Shown: in pieces, positions 11,330 to 21,459 of the stretch
Numbering within the stretch: position 1 is the first letter of the stretch
Layout of the letters: each line of letters begins with the position of its first letter
Assembly: GCA_036867785.1 (NCBI GenBank)
Contig: CP145427.1
Location: forward strand, 62,001 to 126,000
From: Plasmodiophora brassicae
Lineage: Eukaryota; Endomyxa: Phytomyxea; Phytomyxea; Plasmodiophorida
Direction of reading: 5' to 3'
DNA: 64,000 nucleotides
Made by a program: the position numbers and the translations under genes
Notes under the pieces: model-generated
Databases searched by the model: none
What the model was told of the DNA's origin: nothing
What the model saw: the letters and a program-made list of their open reading frames with translations, nothing else

Positions 11330-11998
11330 ACGGCAATGACGATACGAGCACAAACGCGTGTGCAGGACGCGAGAGGTGGTGTGGCCGTGTTGCGCGCCGC
11401 CCTATTCCTGGCGCGGAGTGCCAGTGCCGGCGGATCACGTCGCAGCCGGTGGCCACAAGCGACCGAGCGCGTACGGCTACGCGACTGCTCCCTCGGCCAT
11501 CGACGATGCAACATGGCGTACCTGGACGGCTGGAGGCGGTGACGCCATCCACGTCGCCGCAGACGAGCAAGCAGGGGCGGGAGTGGCTGAAGGCGCCGGA
11601 TGGCCAGCCGCGATCGTCGCGGCTGGGCGAGCAGTACCAGGCGTCCGTACCGCCGCTGCGCCCGTCATCGATCCAGTCATCACCGTCGGCGTCCCCGGCA
11701 ACCCGCAAGGCAGCCGTCTGACTCGGCCCCAGGTGTCGCAAGTAATTAACGTACCCATACTTAACGGCCACGGTCGTCTTCTCAGCGGATCAGGGCAGCT
11801 ATGTGACCCAAACGAGGACAGCGTTACCGCGGCGCACGTAAACGAGTTCTGCTCGAGTTTACTCGCTTCGAGTACGTACCAGAACCAGGGCACGGCGGTC
11901 TGTTCGCAACAGGACGGATGGGGCTTGTATTTAGTCAACTCGACAGCAACGCTTGGCAACAATCAACTACAGGCGGCAGCAGTATGGATGGCGGGTGC
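11330..11998. other. gap between convergent genes, no firm gene
   Basis: About 670 bases lie between the end of the glycosyltransferase gene and the end of the tandem PX gene. A long plus-strand frame (11358-12080) lacks an in-frame ATG near its start and runs into the PX exons. A short frame from an ATG at 11336 has a signal-like N-terminus but no recognisable continuation. I do not call a gene. Confidence 0.4.
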
Positions 11999-13135
11999 TC
12001 AGATGCCTGGGACGGCACAATACTTAAGGAAGATGTCGGATGAGGCCGCTTGCTCAATGCGCAGCAGCTTGTTGAGGTAGTACTCCAGAAGCACCCGCCT
12101 GTCGTGAACACGCCGGTCAACGCGAGCGAATACGAGTCGGTCGTCGGCCCACGTACCGGTGTTCAACGAAAACGGGGTCAGTGTGGTCGTGAAGCACGCG
12201 CGACTTCCGCGTCGGTGGCGCCAGCGGCAGTTTGCACAGCGCATCAGGGCACGTTCGCGCCAGCTCTGCACGAAGGTCCTTCATCATTGTAAGGAAATCC
12301 TGGCGACGCCGCACATCAGTGTGACGAGGGGGACAAGCGCAGACGCGCATCGAACCGTGAATCGCTTCAGGGACACCCAATGCGAATGCGAATGGCGAAG
12401 CTCGGTGTGCGGCGTCGCGCTGCAGTGAATCTGGTTGTCGCCATTAGAAACAACAGACCGTAAACGTCCGCCTGATGACGCGCGGTCACCTGCCTGGTAC
12501 AGAATGTGGTCGGACATCACCTTGGCCTGCGGGATGGAAATGTGGCGGATCTCCTGCAGGTCCGGGAACTCGTACGGTTCGTCGACGTCGAACAGCAGGT
12601 GCTTCATCGACCCGGTGTTGTCCCCTTCGATATCAACGGCGTCGGCGTCCCTGTCGGACCTGACAGACAGCAGAGCAGCGCATTGTCAGGCGCGGCGCGC
12701 GACGACAGTAGTCGAATGTCTTCGCACCCAATGAAGTTGAGGAACGTCGTGCACGTGGTAATGGGGCCGTCCGCGTTCAGCACCGATTTCAGGAAGTGCT
12801 CCAGCAGAATACGGCGCTCTTCGAGGAACTCATTGGATTGCCCGAGGATCCTGTCCATGGATGGCGCTGAGCGGAACGCTGCCACGGGTAACGCCGACGT
12901 CGTCCTACTTTGGGCGTTTCGGTGGCAGCGCGGGCAGCGGCACATCGGCGTACTGCGCCCTGAGCTCGCGGTCCAGGTTGACGAACTGCGTGAACCGCTT
13001 CGACACGAAGTAGGCGGGCCCGGCGACCGGGACGACGCGCACCGCGAACAACGTCGCCTTGTTCGCCCCGGACCCGGTCACGAACCTGGGCACACCAATG
13101 CGCTGCACGGCGCTCGGACCTTCGACGACGACCAT
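11999..13135 (-). CDS. tandem PX-domain protein
   Basis: Exons: 13135-12909, 12850-12707, 12659-12490, 12430-12345, 12299-12157, 12098-11999, giving 289 residues in phase. The second donor is ambiguous by 3 nt. PX domain 1 (about 1-115) shows YFVSKRFTQFVNLDREL, LPALPPKRPK and FLEERRILLEHFLKSVL. A linker of about 45 residues (YEFPDLQEIRHISIPQAKVM) leads to PX domain 2 (about 170-289) with DFLTMMKDLRAEL, KLPLAPPTRKSR and FVEHRRVLLEYYLNKLL. PX domains bind phosphoinositides, mostly PI3P on endosomes. Almost nothing else is present, so the protein looks like a compact bivalent membrane adaptor. The first domain appears shortened before its beta3 strand. Confidence 0.82.
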
Positions 13136-13582
13136 CCCGCCGGAACAATGACCCGCCCCCGCCGCAAATACGAATTGTGGGCTATTACTACTGGGGGCGT
13201 CCTCCAAAAGGGCGTCACGCTCGTCCCACTGGTGGACACTTTCGCGGCGTCCGCAGTCGCGAGGCGCGCACTGCCCCGCGCAGTCGGCGGGCGCGGGCGC
13301 CGCAAAACACGACGGCCGGCGGCGCCATTGTGCGCGTGCCCGCCGCCTCGTCTGGCAGTGCTCAGAATAGTACCACGGTGAACAGGCGGTGCTTCTGTAA
13401 TATAATGCGGGTCTGGTAGGGAAGATGGGTGCTGGAGCTATAGGTAGGACCGTTGCTGGGTGTGCAGGTTTCCCGCGGATCACACGGGCGTTAGGGTTGC
13501 GGTGGGTTATGACCTGACGACGCGGTACCGTGACGACGGCGCCGATGACAGGCGGCTGCAGGACATGGCCGTCGTCGACACT
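13136..13582. other. intergenic stretch, nothing identified
   Basis: The stretch separates the start of the tandem PX gene from the end of the bromodomain gene on the same strand. It should hold the PX promoter. No coding signal stands out on either strand. Confidence 0.4.
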
Positions 13583-14845
13583 TTACGGGCTTGCTGTGGC
13601 GATACGGGCGCCTGCCCTGCAGACAGCGCTCGGCGTCGGAACGTGTAAGCGGTTAACGACAAACGCGGACGTACCGTCGTCCCGCTGGGCGCAGAGTAAC
13701 ACGGCCAAAGCGCTGCTCTGTCGGGACGGTACAGGATAGGAACCGGCACCGGGACAAGCGGCCGCCTTCGACGAGGGAGTGGTACGCGGCTTGCCATCGA
13801 GCAGGTGCGAGGCGATCGTTGGACACGCCGCGACGGAAGGCGACGCCACCGATCGGTCAGACCGGGCAGCGGAACCGGATGACGTCGCTGAGTGATCGTC
13901 CAGCTGGTCGCCTGTTAGATCAACCACATCGATGCCAGCGCGCGTCGCCGCTCTCGAGCGCTTTGCACATGATGGACGGGTGGAGACGTTCGACGACGAC
14001 GGCCGGCATTGCAGGTCCATCAGCACCTTGGCGAGGTACACCTCGAACCTGGCGGACAGCATGACCGCCTGCCGGGACAGGGCACTGTCGCTGTCGTTGA
14101 AGGCGGCGCAGTTCCTCCAGATCTGGCGAACCTCGTTGGCGAAATCGACGACGCGCGGGTACGCGCCGAGGTCCAGCTTGTTCTCGATAACGGCCAGGGC
14201 GATCGGCTCGTCGATGACCTCGTAGTAGTCCGGGCACGAGTCCGGGTCGACGTAGTACAGGAACGGTGCCAGCTCGTCGGTATAGTTGCATTTCAGTCGA
14301 AACAGGAGAAACTGCAGGCGCGTGCAGGCGTAGTCGTCGACGGGAACGTTCTCGATCGGGTCGTAGTACGTGCCTTCAGGCGCCGGGATCAGGCGGAACC
14401 CGACGTCGGGCGGCGGCTTGCGGAAGGTTTTCGAGAAGGCGCGCGTGAACCGCCCGCGTAGGTCTCTCGCGGCACCGTACACGGGCGAGCGCGACGTCGA
14501 CGGACCATTGAACAGCAACGCGTTGTTGAAACAGCGCATGACGTCACGCGCGACATCGTCCAGCGACGGATACCGGTTCGCGCGGAGGCGATCCTGTAGC
14601 AGGGTCGGCCCGTCAGGCGCAGCCATACATGTCGACGTCGCCGGCCGCACCTCAATGGTTCCCAGGTCGACCGGTCGTCGGATGACGTACGGGTAGACCG
14701 CAACGCCGAGCTTGACGGGGTCGACGGGCTCGTGGAAGTACGCGTACCCTGGCAGCGTCGTCAGGCCCTGCAGCACGCCCGCTATCGCCGACCGCCAGTC
14801 GCCCTTGTCGCACGGCGACGCCGCCGCCGCCGACTTCGACAGCAT
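13583..14845 (-). CDS. double bromodomain protein
   Basis: Exons 14845-14651 and 14593-13583 give 401 residues. The intron is 57 nt, so it would otherwise read through in frame; it is called because it interrupts the conserved VDLGTIE-DRLRANRYPSL join and contains CTGAC. Bromodomain 1 (about 20-125) has YAYFHEPVDP, PVDLGTIE and FNNALLFN, keeping the acetyl-lysine-binding Asn region. Bromodomain 2 (about 165-270) has FLYYVDPDSCPDYYEVIDEP, IENKLDLGAYPRVVDF and NCAAFNDSDS. The tail is Ser/Arg-rich with a possible nuclear signal (KRSRAATR). The protein probably reads acetylated histones. It is short compared with BET proteins and has no ET domain. Confidence 0.85.
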   Translation of the reverse strand: MLSKSAAAASPCDKGDWRSAIAGVLQGLTTLPGYAYFHEPVDPVKLGVAVYPYVIRRPVDLGTIEVRPATSTCMAAPDGPTLLQDRLRANRYPSLDDVARDVMRCFNNALLFNGPSTSRSPVYGAARDLRGRFTRAFSKTFRKPPPDVGFRLIPAPEGTYYDPIENVPVDDYACTRLQFLLFRLKCNYTDELAPFLYYVDPDSCPDYYEVIDEPIALAVIENKLDLGAYPRVVDFANEVRQIWRNCAAFNDSDSALSRQAVMLSARFEVYLAKVLMDLQCRPSSSNVSTRPSCAKRSRAATRAGIDVVDLTGDQLDDHSATSSGSAARSDRSVASPSVAACPTIASHLLDGKPRTTPSSKAAACPGAGSYPVPSRQSSALAVLLCAQRDDGTSAFVVNRLHVPTPSAVCRAGARIATASP

Positions 14846-15045
14846 CCGCCCCTGGCGCCTCCCACCCGGTCCCCGAAGAATCTACAAATGACTATTCTCC
14901 TTCGGGAAGGCGCCATGCCCGGTGTCCCTACACGCGCCAAAACGGGGCCCCCGCCCGCCCCCCCGCGCCACCACACCCGCAACGAAGAGGCCCAGAGTCG
15001 GCAACTGCAGCGTGCGCACTGCCGGCCGCTGCAGCTGCAGCGGTC

Positions 15046-15180
15046 GGCGTTACTGTTACAGTGCCCATCGGTTGGCGTTACTGTTACAGTGTCCATCGGT
15101 TGGCGTTACTGTTACTGTGCCCATCGGTTGGCGTTACTGTTACAGTGCCCATCGGTTGGCGTTAACTGTTACAGTGTCGA
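15046..15180. repeat. 28-bp minisatellite, about 5 copies
   Basis: The unit starts GGCGTTACTGTTACAGTGCC and ends CATCGGTT. It is repeated head to tail with single-base differences (TGTCC for TGCCC, ACTGTG for ACAGTG) and one 1-nt insertion in the last copy. No translated frame across it resembles a protein repeat. Confidence 0.9.
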
Positions 15181-15208
15181 CGCGCTGTTTAATTTCTCGG
15201 CTGCAACG

Positions 15209-15212
15209 ACAG

Positions 15213-15246
<34 letters not shown>

Positions 15247-15247
15247 G
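15209..15247. repeat. CAG trinucleotide repeat with one CAA
   Basis: About twelve CAG units, interrupted once by CAA, lie 30 bp after the minisatellite. The tract is outside any supported coding sequence, so it is treated as an intergenic microsatellite rather than polyglutamine coding. Confidence 0.85.
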
Positions 15248-15276
15248 TACAGGTTTGTCTCGGCGTACGAAGACGT

Positions 15277-15864
15277 CTATCGGGCGAGCAGGGCCGATTT
15301 CCTCTGCTGGGCGGCCTCGTTGCTGTTGTCGAAGACGTTGACGCTGGAGGTCCCGGATTGAAGGGAGGACGATGAGGCGCGCGTGGCCGACCCGACCGCA
15401 TCCTGCGACTTCTTGATGGTGTTCAGGCTGTTCATAAGGGCGTCGCCGTTTGCGCCCAGCCCGGTCATGGTGTTGTCCATCCCCGACGTCAGTTTCAGCA
15501 CCTCGCTCATCGACGTGCCCTGCTCGTTCGCGTCACCGACTACGAACGCGTTCGATGCATGGCTGCCCGAGGTCTTCCCAAGGCCGTATCCTTTCTGGGA
15601 TACACCTGCACTGTTCGGCGCGCCAACGGTCGCCGCCGTCCCCTGCCCCGCATTGACGAACCCTCGGTCGAACCCGTTCAGCAGGCTTCTGCTGGCCTGC
15701 TGACGTGCGGCCGTATTCGTCAGCGTCGAGGATCCGGAACGCCCCAGTTCGTTGGTCGTTCTCGTTAGCGACCCGAATGCACCGCCGGTTGGGAACGCAA
15801 GCAGATCTGCGTTCGACAGTGCCATCGCCAGCGACAGGGCGACGAGAGGTACCCGGAACGTCAT
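15277..15864 (-). CDS. small secreted protein, unknown function
   Basis: A 195-residue protein starts at an ATG at 15864 and opens with a clear signal peptide (MTFRVPLVALSLAMALSNAD). The mature part is low in Cys and rich in Gly, Ser, Thr, Asn and Ala, with a mildly repetitive look (e.g. SLTRTTNELGRSGSSTLT). It has no transmembrane segment and no family I know. It may be an extracellular matrix or surface-coat component, but that rests only on composition and the signal peptide. No intron is needed. Confidence 0.65.
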   Translation of the reverse strand: MTFRVPLVALSLAMALSNADLLAFPTGGAFGSLTRTTNELGRSGSSTLTNTAARQQASRSLLNGFDRGFVNAGQGTAATVGAPNSAGVSQKGYGLGKTSGSHASNAFVVGDANEQGTSMSEVLKLTSGMDNTMTGLGANGDALMNSLNTIKKSQDAVGSATRASSSSLQSGTSSVNVFDNSNEAAQQRKSALLAR

Positions 15865-15938
15865 TTTCGGACTGCACGACAGGAATAGATTCGGAGGTGG
15901 ACGCCCCGACGACCGATCCGCGGTGTTCTGCCATTCGT

Positions 15939-17598
15939 TTAGAGTTGGGTGGGTATTTCTAGCACGTGCATGTGGTGCAGGTCGCCCATTAGGATCGACA
16001 GCTCGTTCTGGCCAATGAGGAAGTCGTTCCAGAGCTTCTGGCCCGACGTCGTCGCCTTGAACCGCGGCAGGGAATCCTTGCTCATCAGCTCAACGACCTC
16101 ATGCAGCGCTGCGTCGAAAATGGTACCGTCGGCCAGGATATTGGCCGCCAGGATCATGGCATGTTCACGTTTCGCGGCGCATTTGCCGACGGACGGGCAT
16201 CGCTCGTCGATCGCCATGTCCACCGGATACTCCTCCATTCCGTCGACGAATGCAAACCGCTCGCGCAACCGATCTGATACGTCGAACGGCAAGTTCACCT
16301 GCTCAGTGCGTCTGTTACGATGGGACGTAGGCAGAGGAACAGTGCGTCGGGCCGGTACCTGGCATGGGGAGCCGTCCCGAATGAACGTCCGATAGATCCG
16401 GACGGCCTCATAGCAGACATCGAGGAATGGCAAGTGGACCGACGCCGGCCGGCTGTCGATATCTGCACTAAACGACATGCAGGACGACTTGTCGTTTGGA
16501 GCGTCGTCTTCGCGGAGACGCTGGCAGTGGCATTGAATCTCGCGAGCGCTCCTCCAGAACAGCAGGTTCTCCACTGAAAATTCCCTCCTGACGGGCAGCG
16601 CGCGCTTTGATCAACGATTAGCAATATGAGGGGGGAGCATTAATGTCTTACTGCAGGTGCTGGAGGAATGCGGTGAAGTTGCGCTGGTCGGCGAGGAACG
16701 CTTCCAAGGTGGCGGCCGGCCGCTCCGGTAGGTACGCGTGTGCCGTTGCAGAGTACAGCGGGACGCCCACGCCGATCAGGAACACGAGATGGTAGCCGAG
16801 GAGGGCCAGCGTGGTCCGCAGGCCGAATCGCCAGTCGACGACGGCGTAAGCCTCAGGCAGCGTTGTGAGGACGACGGTGCCGAGCAGAGTAACGGCGTGT
16901 ATGATAGCGATGCGGCGTAGGTTGCGTTTGATGCCGATGGCGTCTTGTGATATGCGCAGGCGGAACAACAAGGCGAGGAACAAGGTGAGCGACAGCCCCA
17001 TTTCGGTGATCTTGACGTAGGCCAGGCCTCTGCACTCCATGATCCAGCGCATGCGGTGGCAGTCGAGCGCCGTTACCGCCCCGACAGACCGTTGTCGAAT
17101 GAAAACGAGCGGTATGACGACGACCAACAGGTTCGCGATGATGAAGAGGGATGCGGCCCAGCGGGAAACGATACGACGGTCGAACGCGATGACGTCGAAC
17201 GATGGGACCAGGTCGAGCTTATCATGGCTGGACCTTGTCATCAACGACGTCAGGCGGCGATGCTGTTCGCGGACAATGTCCACCTGGCTTCTCGTCGCAG
17301 TGAATTTGGCATGGAGGACGACTAGCTGCCAAATGTACGCGTCGATGGCGATGGACGACACCAGGGCGAGCGGGGTACCCGTAATGAACACGTCCGAGTC
17401 CGGGGCCAACTCGGACGCGATACTCATCCAGCACCCGACCACCGCCGCCGACCCACCCGTCACAATCACCGCCGGGTCCCACGCCCGAATCGGGAACACA
17501 TCCCGCTTCCCCCAGTATTTCACCAGGCACACCGGCATGTACATCGTCGCGAACAGGTGCGCTACGTAATACCAGCGCGCTGCCGACGTCACCTCCAT
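15939..17598 (-). CDS. seven-transmembrane protein with C-terminal RGS domain
   Basis: Exons: 17598-16652, 16587-16359, 16298-15939, giving 511 residues. Residues about 10-290 hold roughly seven hydrophobic helices. An RGS domain follows at about 290-490: FTAFLQHLQREFSVENLLFW, YEAVRIYRTFIRDGSP, VNLPFDVSDRLRERF, FDAALHEVVELMSKD, LPRFKAT. The join HLQ-REFSVENLLFW across the first intron fits the RGS fold exactly. This architecture is that of plant AtRGS1 and similar protist proteins. RGS domains accelerate GTP hydrolysis by G-alpha subunits, and the 7TM part may sense a ligand. An insertion of about 35 residues precedes the last RGS helices. A 298-bp gap separates it from the divergent gene at 17897. 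Confidence 0.85.
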
Positions 17599-17896
17599 CG
17601 GCCCGCGCCGACGGCGTCGTTCCCGCTGGTCCTATTCGTACTGATTATCGTCCCCTGGCCATATGGGACTGGGTGCCGTGCCGACGCCCGATCCCGGGTG
17701 TGTACCGGGCACTTCGCCAGGTGTCTGTCCCCCGGTCTCAGGCTGTATACCAACCAGCAACGGCGACGCCCATTAGGGGGTTGCATTCGCTGCTTCCGCT
17801 ACGGGTAAGTCGGTCGTGTGGTTCTGCGCCGCGCATTGCGTAGTGGGGAAGAGCGTGCTACTGTTCAGGGCGCAGGTATATAGCACCTCATCAAGA

Positions 17897-18709
17897 ATGT
17901 GGAGCGCGGTGGTGGTGATCGCCAACGTCCTGCTGGTGACGGGCACGGCCGCTGATGGACGTGTGCCGCGTCGATGGCGCGTTGTGGCGGAGGACCTGGT
18001 CCACCCGCCGTACTGGGATGTGCGGCATCTGGAGTTCCTGTCCGGCACGGGCGACACGTTGCCAGTGACCTCCGTGTTCAGTTCGGGGGTCCCCGATAAC
18101 TCAGACGGGTGGTTTGATAGCGCGCCGGTGTGCGACGTGAACCCGCGCCAGGACTGGACCTGCTGGGGTGGGCGCCCGGATTCCCAAGGCACGTACTGGA
18201 TTGGCGCCGAGCTGCCTGCCGATGCTCCCGACGTTAGTGCTGTACGACTGGTGCACATGTACACGTACCATTTCGCTCGCGCGCTTCGCCTTGAGTACGC
18301 GAACCCCACCGGGTCCTGGATCGTGGCTGGCAAGTACGTCATACTGGACCCGACGCCCGATGCCATGGATGTGCTGCTTAAAGTCGACAACGACCACAAG
18401 ACACCGAGCGAGGCCAGCGCTGATATTGCACCAGAAACCGGGCCTGGTTCTGACGATACCTCCATGGGTGCTGGTCGTCATCTTCCGCCTAACAATCGTA
18501 TCGGCGACATCGTCCGCCAAATCAGTTTCGTATCAGAAACCCAGCCTCTACTGCCGCAACCAGCGGTGGCCCGTTCCACGAACCATTCGAGGCTGACGGA
18601 CGTGATCTGCCGTCGACCCCACCCAGCCGTCGCTGTGGCCGGGACCCTCATAACCGTCGCCATCCTGTCGATGGCATGCCGTACCGTGTTTGACCGCCTG
18701 TTTTCGTGA
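17897..18709 (+). CDS. type I membrane protein with discoidin-like ectodomain
   Basis: A 270-residue protein starts at an ATG at 17897 with a signal peptide (MWSAVVVIANVLLVTGTAA). The ectodomain contains a Trp/Cys-bearing stretch that loosely resembles F5/8 type C (discoidin) sandwiches (WFDSAPVCDVN, DWTCWGGRPDSQGTYWIGAE, VRLVHMYTYHFARALRLE). A Ser/Thr/Pro-rich stalk follows. The protein ends with a hydrophobic helix (VAVAGTLITVAILSMA) and a short basic tail. The fold assignment is tentative. The next gene on the same strand begins about 240 bp downstream and codes for the membrane part of the family seen at 1358-4383, so the two frames may be one gene with unresolved introns between 18709 and 18951. 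Confidence 0.6.
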   Translation: MWSAVVVIANVLLVTGTAADGRVPRRWRVVAEDLVHPPYWDVRHLEFLSGTGDTLPVTSVFSSGVPDNSDGWFDSAPVCDVNPRQDWTCWGGRPDSQGTYWIGAELPADAPDVSAVRLVHMYTYHFARALRLEYANPTGSWIVAGKYVILDPTPDAMDVLLKVDNDHKTPSEASADIAPETGPGSDDTSMGAGRHLPPNNRIGDIVRQISFVSETQPLLPQPAVARSTNHSRLTDVICRRPHPAVAVAGTLITVAILSMACRTVFDRLFS

Positions 18710-18950
18710 CCGCCGTAACATGACCTAGACTACCTCCCTGTGAATACACACGGGGCAACCTTCGTTCAGACAGCGACACAGTAGCACCGTTGCAGTCATC
18801 CTCTGCTGGTCTCTAACTGTTTACCTCGGAATTGCGATCGCGTCAGGGTACACTAACGTTTAGCGCAGATCGCAAACATGGGTATAAGGAGTGCCGTTCA
18901 ACAGCAAGTTCAACGGCGATGGTAATGCGCGGAAACGTGGACGTCGGCTC

Positions 18951-20956
18951 ATGTGTGGTAACTGGGAGAGCAGGCACGGGAGCGTGTCCATGTTCTGGAT
19001 CGAGAAATGGCTATGCCTGCATCGATTTCTGCAGATCCAGGCACTGATCATCGTTGCCTCCCAGCCATGGCTATGGCCACCGCAGTACGAAGCCGACTTT
19101 CGCCACGACCCCAGCGCTGACTCTGTACGGGCATCACCCTTAGATGGTACACGAACATGGGATTCGCGTTGCTATTCAACGGCGACGTTGTCACCTTCTT
19201 CAAGGTGACATTTGGCGTCGTCATGCCCGGCGCTGCGATATACGCCACGCTGATGGCGAACCTGCCCTTAATCCAAGGCGCCGTTGTCGCCTGCTTCCAC
19301 TACAAAGTCCACTGCAACGGCGACGTGTATTTCCTATCACGGCACGACGTCGACCGGATCGCAATGAACATCGCCAGTGCCGGTACCATCCCGGTCCTCC
19401 TCAACGCAGCGTTTGTCATCGGCTGCAAGGAGTCCAGGTATCCCACTTAGTGTCACACAGGATGTCGCTTGGCTGACAGGTGCGATAGGCTGGCAATTGA
19501 TCACTCGTTTCAGTGTGGAACGCCACTACACGTAAGTATAGTGGTGTTAACGTGCGTGTCAGCATTGCTGGCAATCGCAGCGCTTCCTATATATATGGGG
19601 CGGATCCTACACCGAAGCGTGGTCTATTACGATTCGGCCAGCCATGAGCGATATCTGCGATCACGGGAAGTGGAATACCTCCTGGGCGTCACCGACCTCT
19701 ACAGGGCCGAACACTTCCAGTGGACCGCCAGTTTTACGCGGCGATGGTCGTACTATGGGGTAGGAATACATACGAATCCCCACTGGAGAGCTCGTGCCGG
19801 CTAACGCTCCGTGTATCGTAGATCGTGGAACACGTCCAAAGCGTGCTCCTGGTGGGGACGATGACGATCCTGGGCCCAACCGGCATCAACTGGCCCATGT
19901 CTGAAGCGAACATGTTGACAGCGTGGATCCTGATCCCCGTCGTGGCCCGTGTCGTATCCAACCAATACCGATGCGCGTCGTCGAACGTCGCCGCGCGTAT
20001 CCTCGACTGGTAGGGCAGGCGTCAGCTGCGCGACTGCTACATTGGCCGGCACTGACCTTCCTTCGTACAGTGCATGGATCATCGACTGCCTCATCATCGT
20101 ATCGACCGCGTCCAGGTCGCGTAACTCACTCCTGGTCCCGGCGACGTTGAACCGCATCCTCGTGCGATATAACGGTGTCGTCGTCGCGTGTTACTTCGCG
20201 TACATGGCGTATCTGTTCTGGGAGCAGAAACGCGTGCGAAGGTACGCGACGCCGGCGACCACACCGCAGTGGCCGACGACGCAAGACGACATCAAAGCGA
20301 TATCGGCGGAGCACCCAGATTGGGTTGCTGCTCTGCAGGTTGCAACGCGTCTCCTGCGCCAATGTGAGGCCATGCCTGAACCGTTCCTGAACGCTGGCAC
20401 GATCGAGGAGATGACGCGTACGCTGGACAAGTTCAGAAGACAGGCACACGACTGCGGGCACGTCCTGGAATGGACCCTGTACGACCATACCGAGAACGTC
20501 GCCGCCTACGCAGAGATAGCCAAGCGCCGCTCGATCTTGACGAATTCAGTGCTGATCAGGCAGGTTGATGGTCTCGGGGACGCCATGAAGCGTAAATCGC
20601 AGGAGCGGCTGCTGATGACGAGGGTCAAAGTCGATCTTCTGCAGAAATTGCTCGTCCTTCGTATGATCGTCTCGGACCAGTACGCGCATGGCGATCGAGC
20701 CGAGTCCGACGACGAAGGCGAAGCAACACTGTTCGAAGAGCAAGACCAGCTTCTTGATGACATGTTCAACTTCGAAGGATCCCATGTCACTATAGACGAG
20801 GATGACGATGACCGTATTGACAACGAACGCGACCGGCTCATCGTCACTGTGGACCCAACGTCCAAACTGTCCTCGTCCTTGGCCGCCCCGGGTCGCAGCG
20901 CCCTCCACACCAGCACCGCTGGCGAACCTGGCGAAGACCTTTCCGTCATGCGCTGA
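18951..20956 (+). CDS. polytopic membrane protein, paralogue of the PBP-receptor membrane domain
   Basis: Exons: 18951-19084, 19144-19437, 19480-19759, 19822-20009, 20071-20956, giving 593 residues in phase. Several hydrophobic helices are visible: LQIQALIIVASQPW, VVMPGAAIYATLMANLPL, SIVVLTCVSALLAIAALPI, VLLVGTMTILGP, ILIPVVARVVSNQY, VVVACYFAYMAYLFW. Order, spacing and some residues match the C-terminal membrane domain of the receptor-like protein at 1358-4383. A long cytoplasmic tail of about 250 residues is helical and acidic (LFEEQDQLLDDMFNFEG). No catalytic domain is visible. The true start may lie upstream in the 17897 frame. Confidence 0.68.
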
Positions 20957-21459
20957 ACGTTGGGCGCCGAAGTGCTGCCCGACTGCGTCAAATGAAGAAT
21001 TCGGGGTGCCCTCCCCAGCCGTTGATGTTGTTGGCCGGAACAGGAAGAACGGGATGGTGCTGGAAAAATCGCTGCTATAGTGGCCAAGGGCACGGAAGGC
21101 TGGACACTACGCAGATATCGGCTCCTGGTGACCGGCGACAAGCTTTCGTCAGTGTCGGTCTGGCCTGCACCGAAGCTCGCGTGCGCGCGCTTTTTGCTGC
21201 GGAACGGTCACCTCGGCAGCTCGCGCGACAGAGTCAGACAGCGCGCGAACGAGGCCGAAGTCGGGGGGTGGGCGTGCGTCCCCAGAAAAAAACGGAACCA
21301 AAACACGGCGGGATTTTTGCATCCCCTGGCTGTGCAGCACTGCTGGAAGGGGATGCCCCCCCGTGTCGCTCGAAGGGCAGCAGGAGGCGGAGAATTTCAG
21401 GGGCTGCGTTTTTGTCGGATTCGTCGGGGTTTGGGGGGAGTGCGACGCGGGGGACGACG
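20957..21459. other. intergenic stretch, nothing identified
   Basis: About 500 bases separate the polytopic protein gene from the next plus-strand gene. A frame open from 20992 runs into that gene, but its upstream part is Arg/Gly-rich with no motif and is most likely 5' untranslated and promoter sequence. Confidence 0.4.

Larger units (their letters stand above)
14846..15276. other. repeat-bearing intergenic stretch
   Basis: The stretch lies upstream of the bromodomain gene and downstream of the secreted-protein gene on the same strand. It contains the 28-bp minisatellite and the CAG repeat listed separately. Frames reading through the repeats (poly-Leu, poly-Ala, poly-Gln) look like repeat artefacts. 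Confidence 0.5.

Noticed and set aside
11336-12080. Plus-strand frames, one with a signal-like N-terminus, in the convergent gap
   Set aside because: The longer frame has no near ATG and overlaps PX exons. The short one has no credible continuation or homology.
15046-15247. Repeat arrays as a CRISPR array or polyglutamine gene
   Set aside because: The repeats are directly adjacent without unique spacers, the genome is eukaryotic, and no supported gene reads through the CAG tract.
20992-21459. In-frame upstream extension of the small mitochondrial protein
   Set aside because: It is Arg/Gly-rich without motifs. The ATG at 21460 gives a proper presequence.
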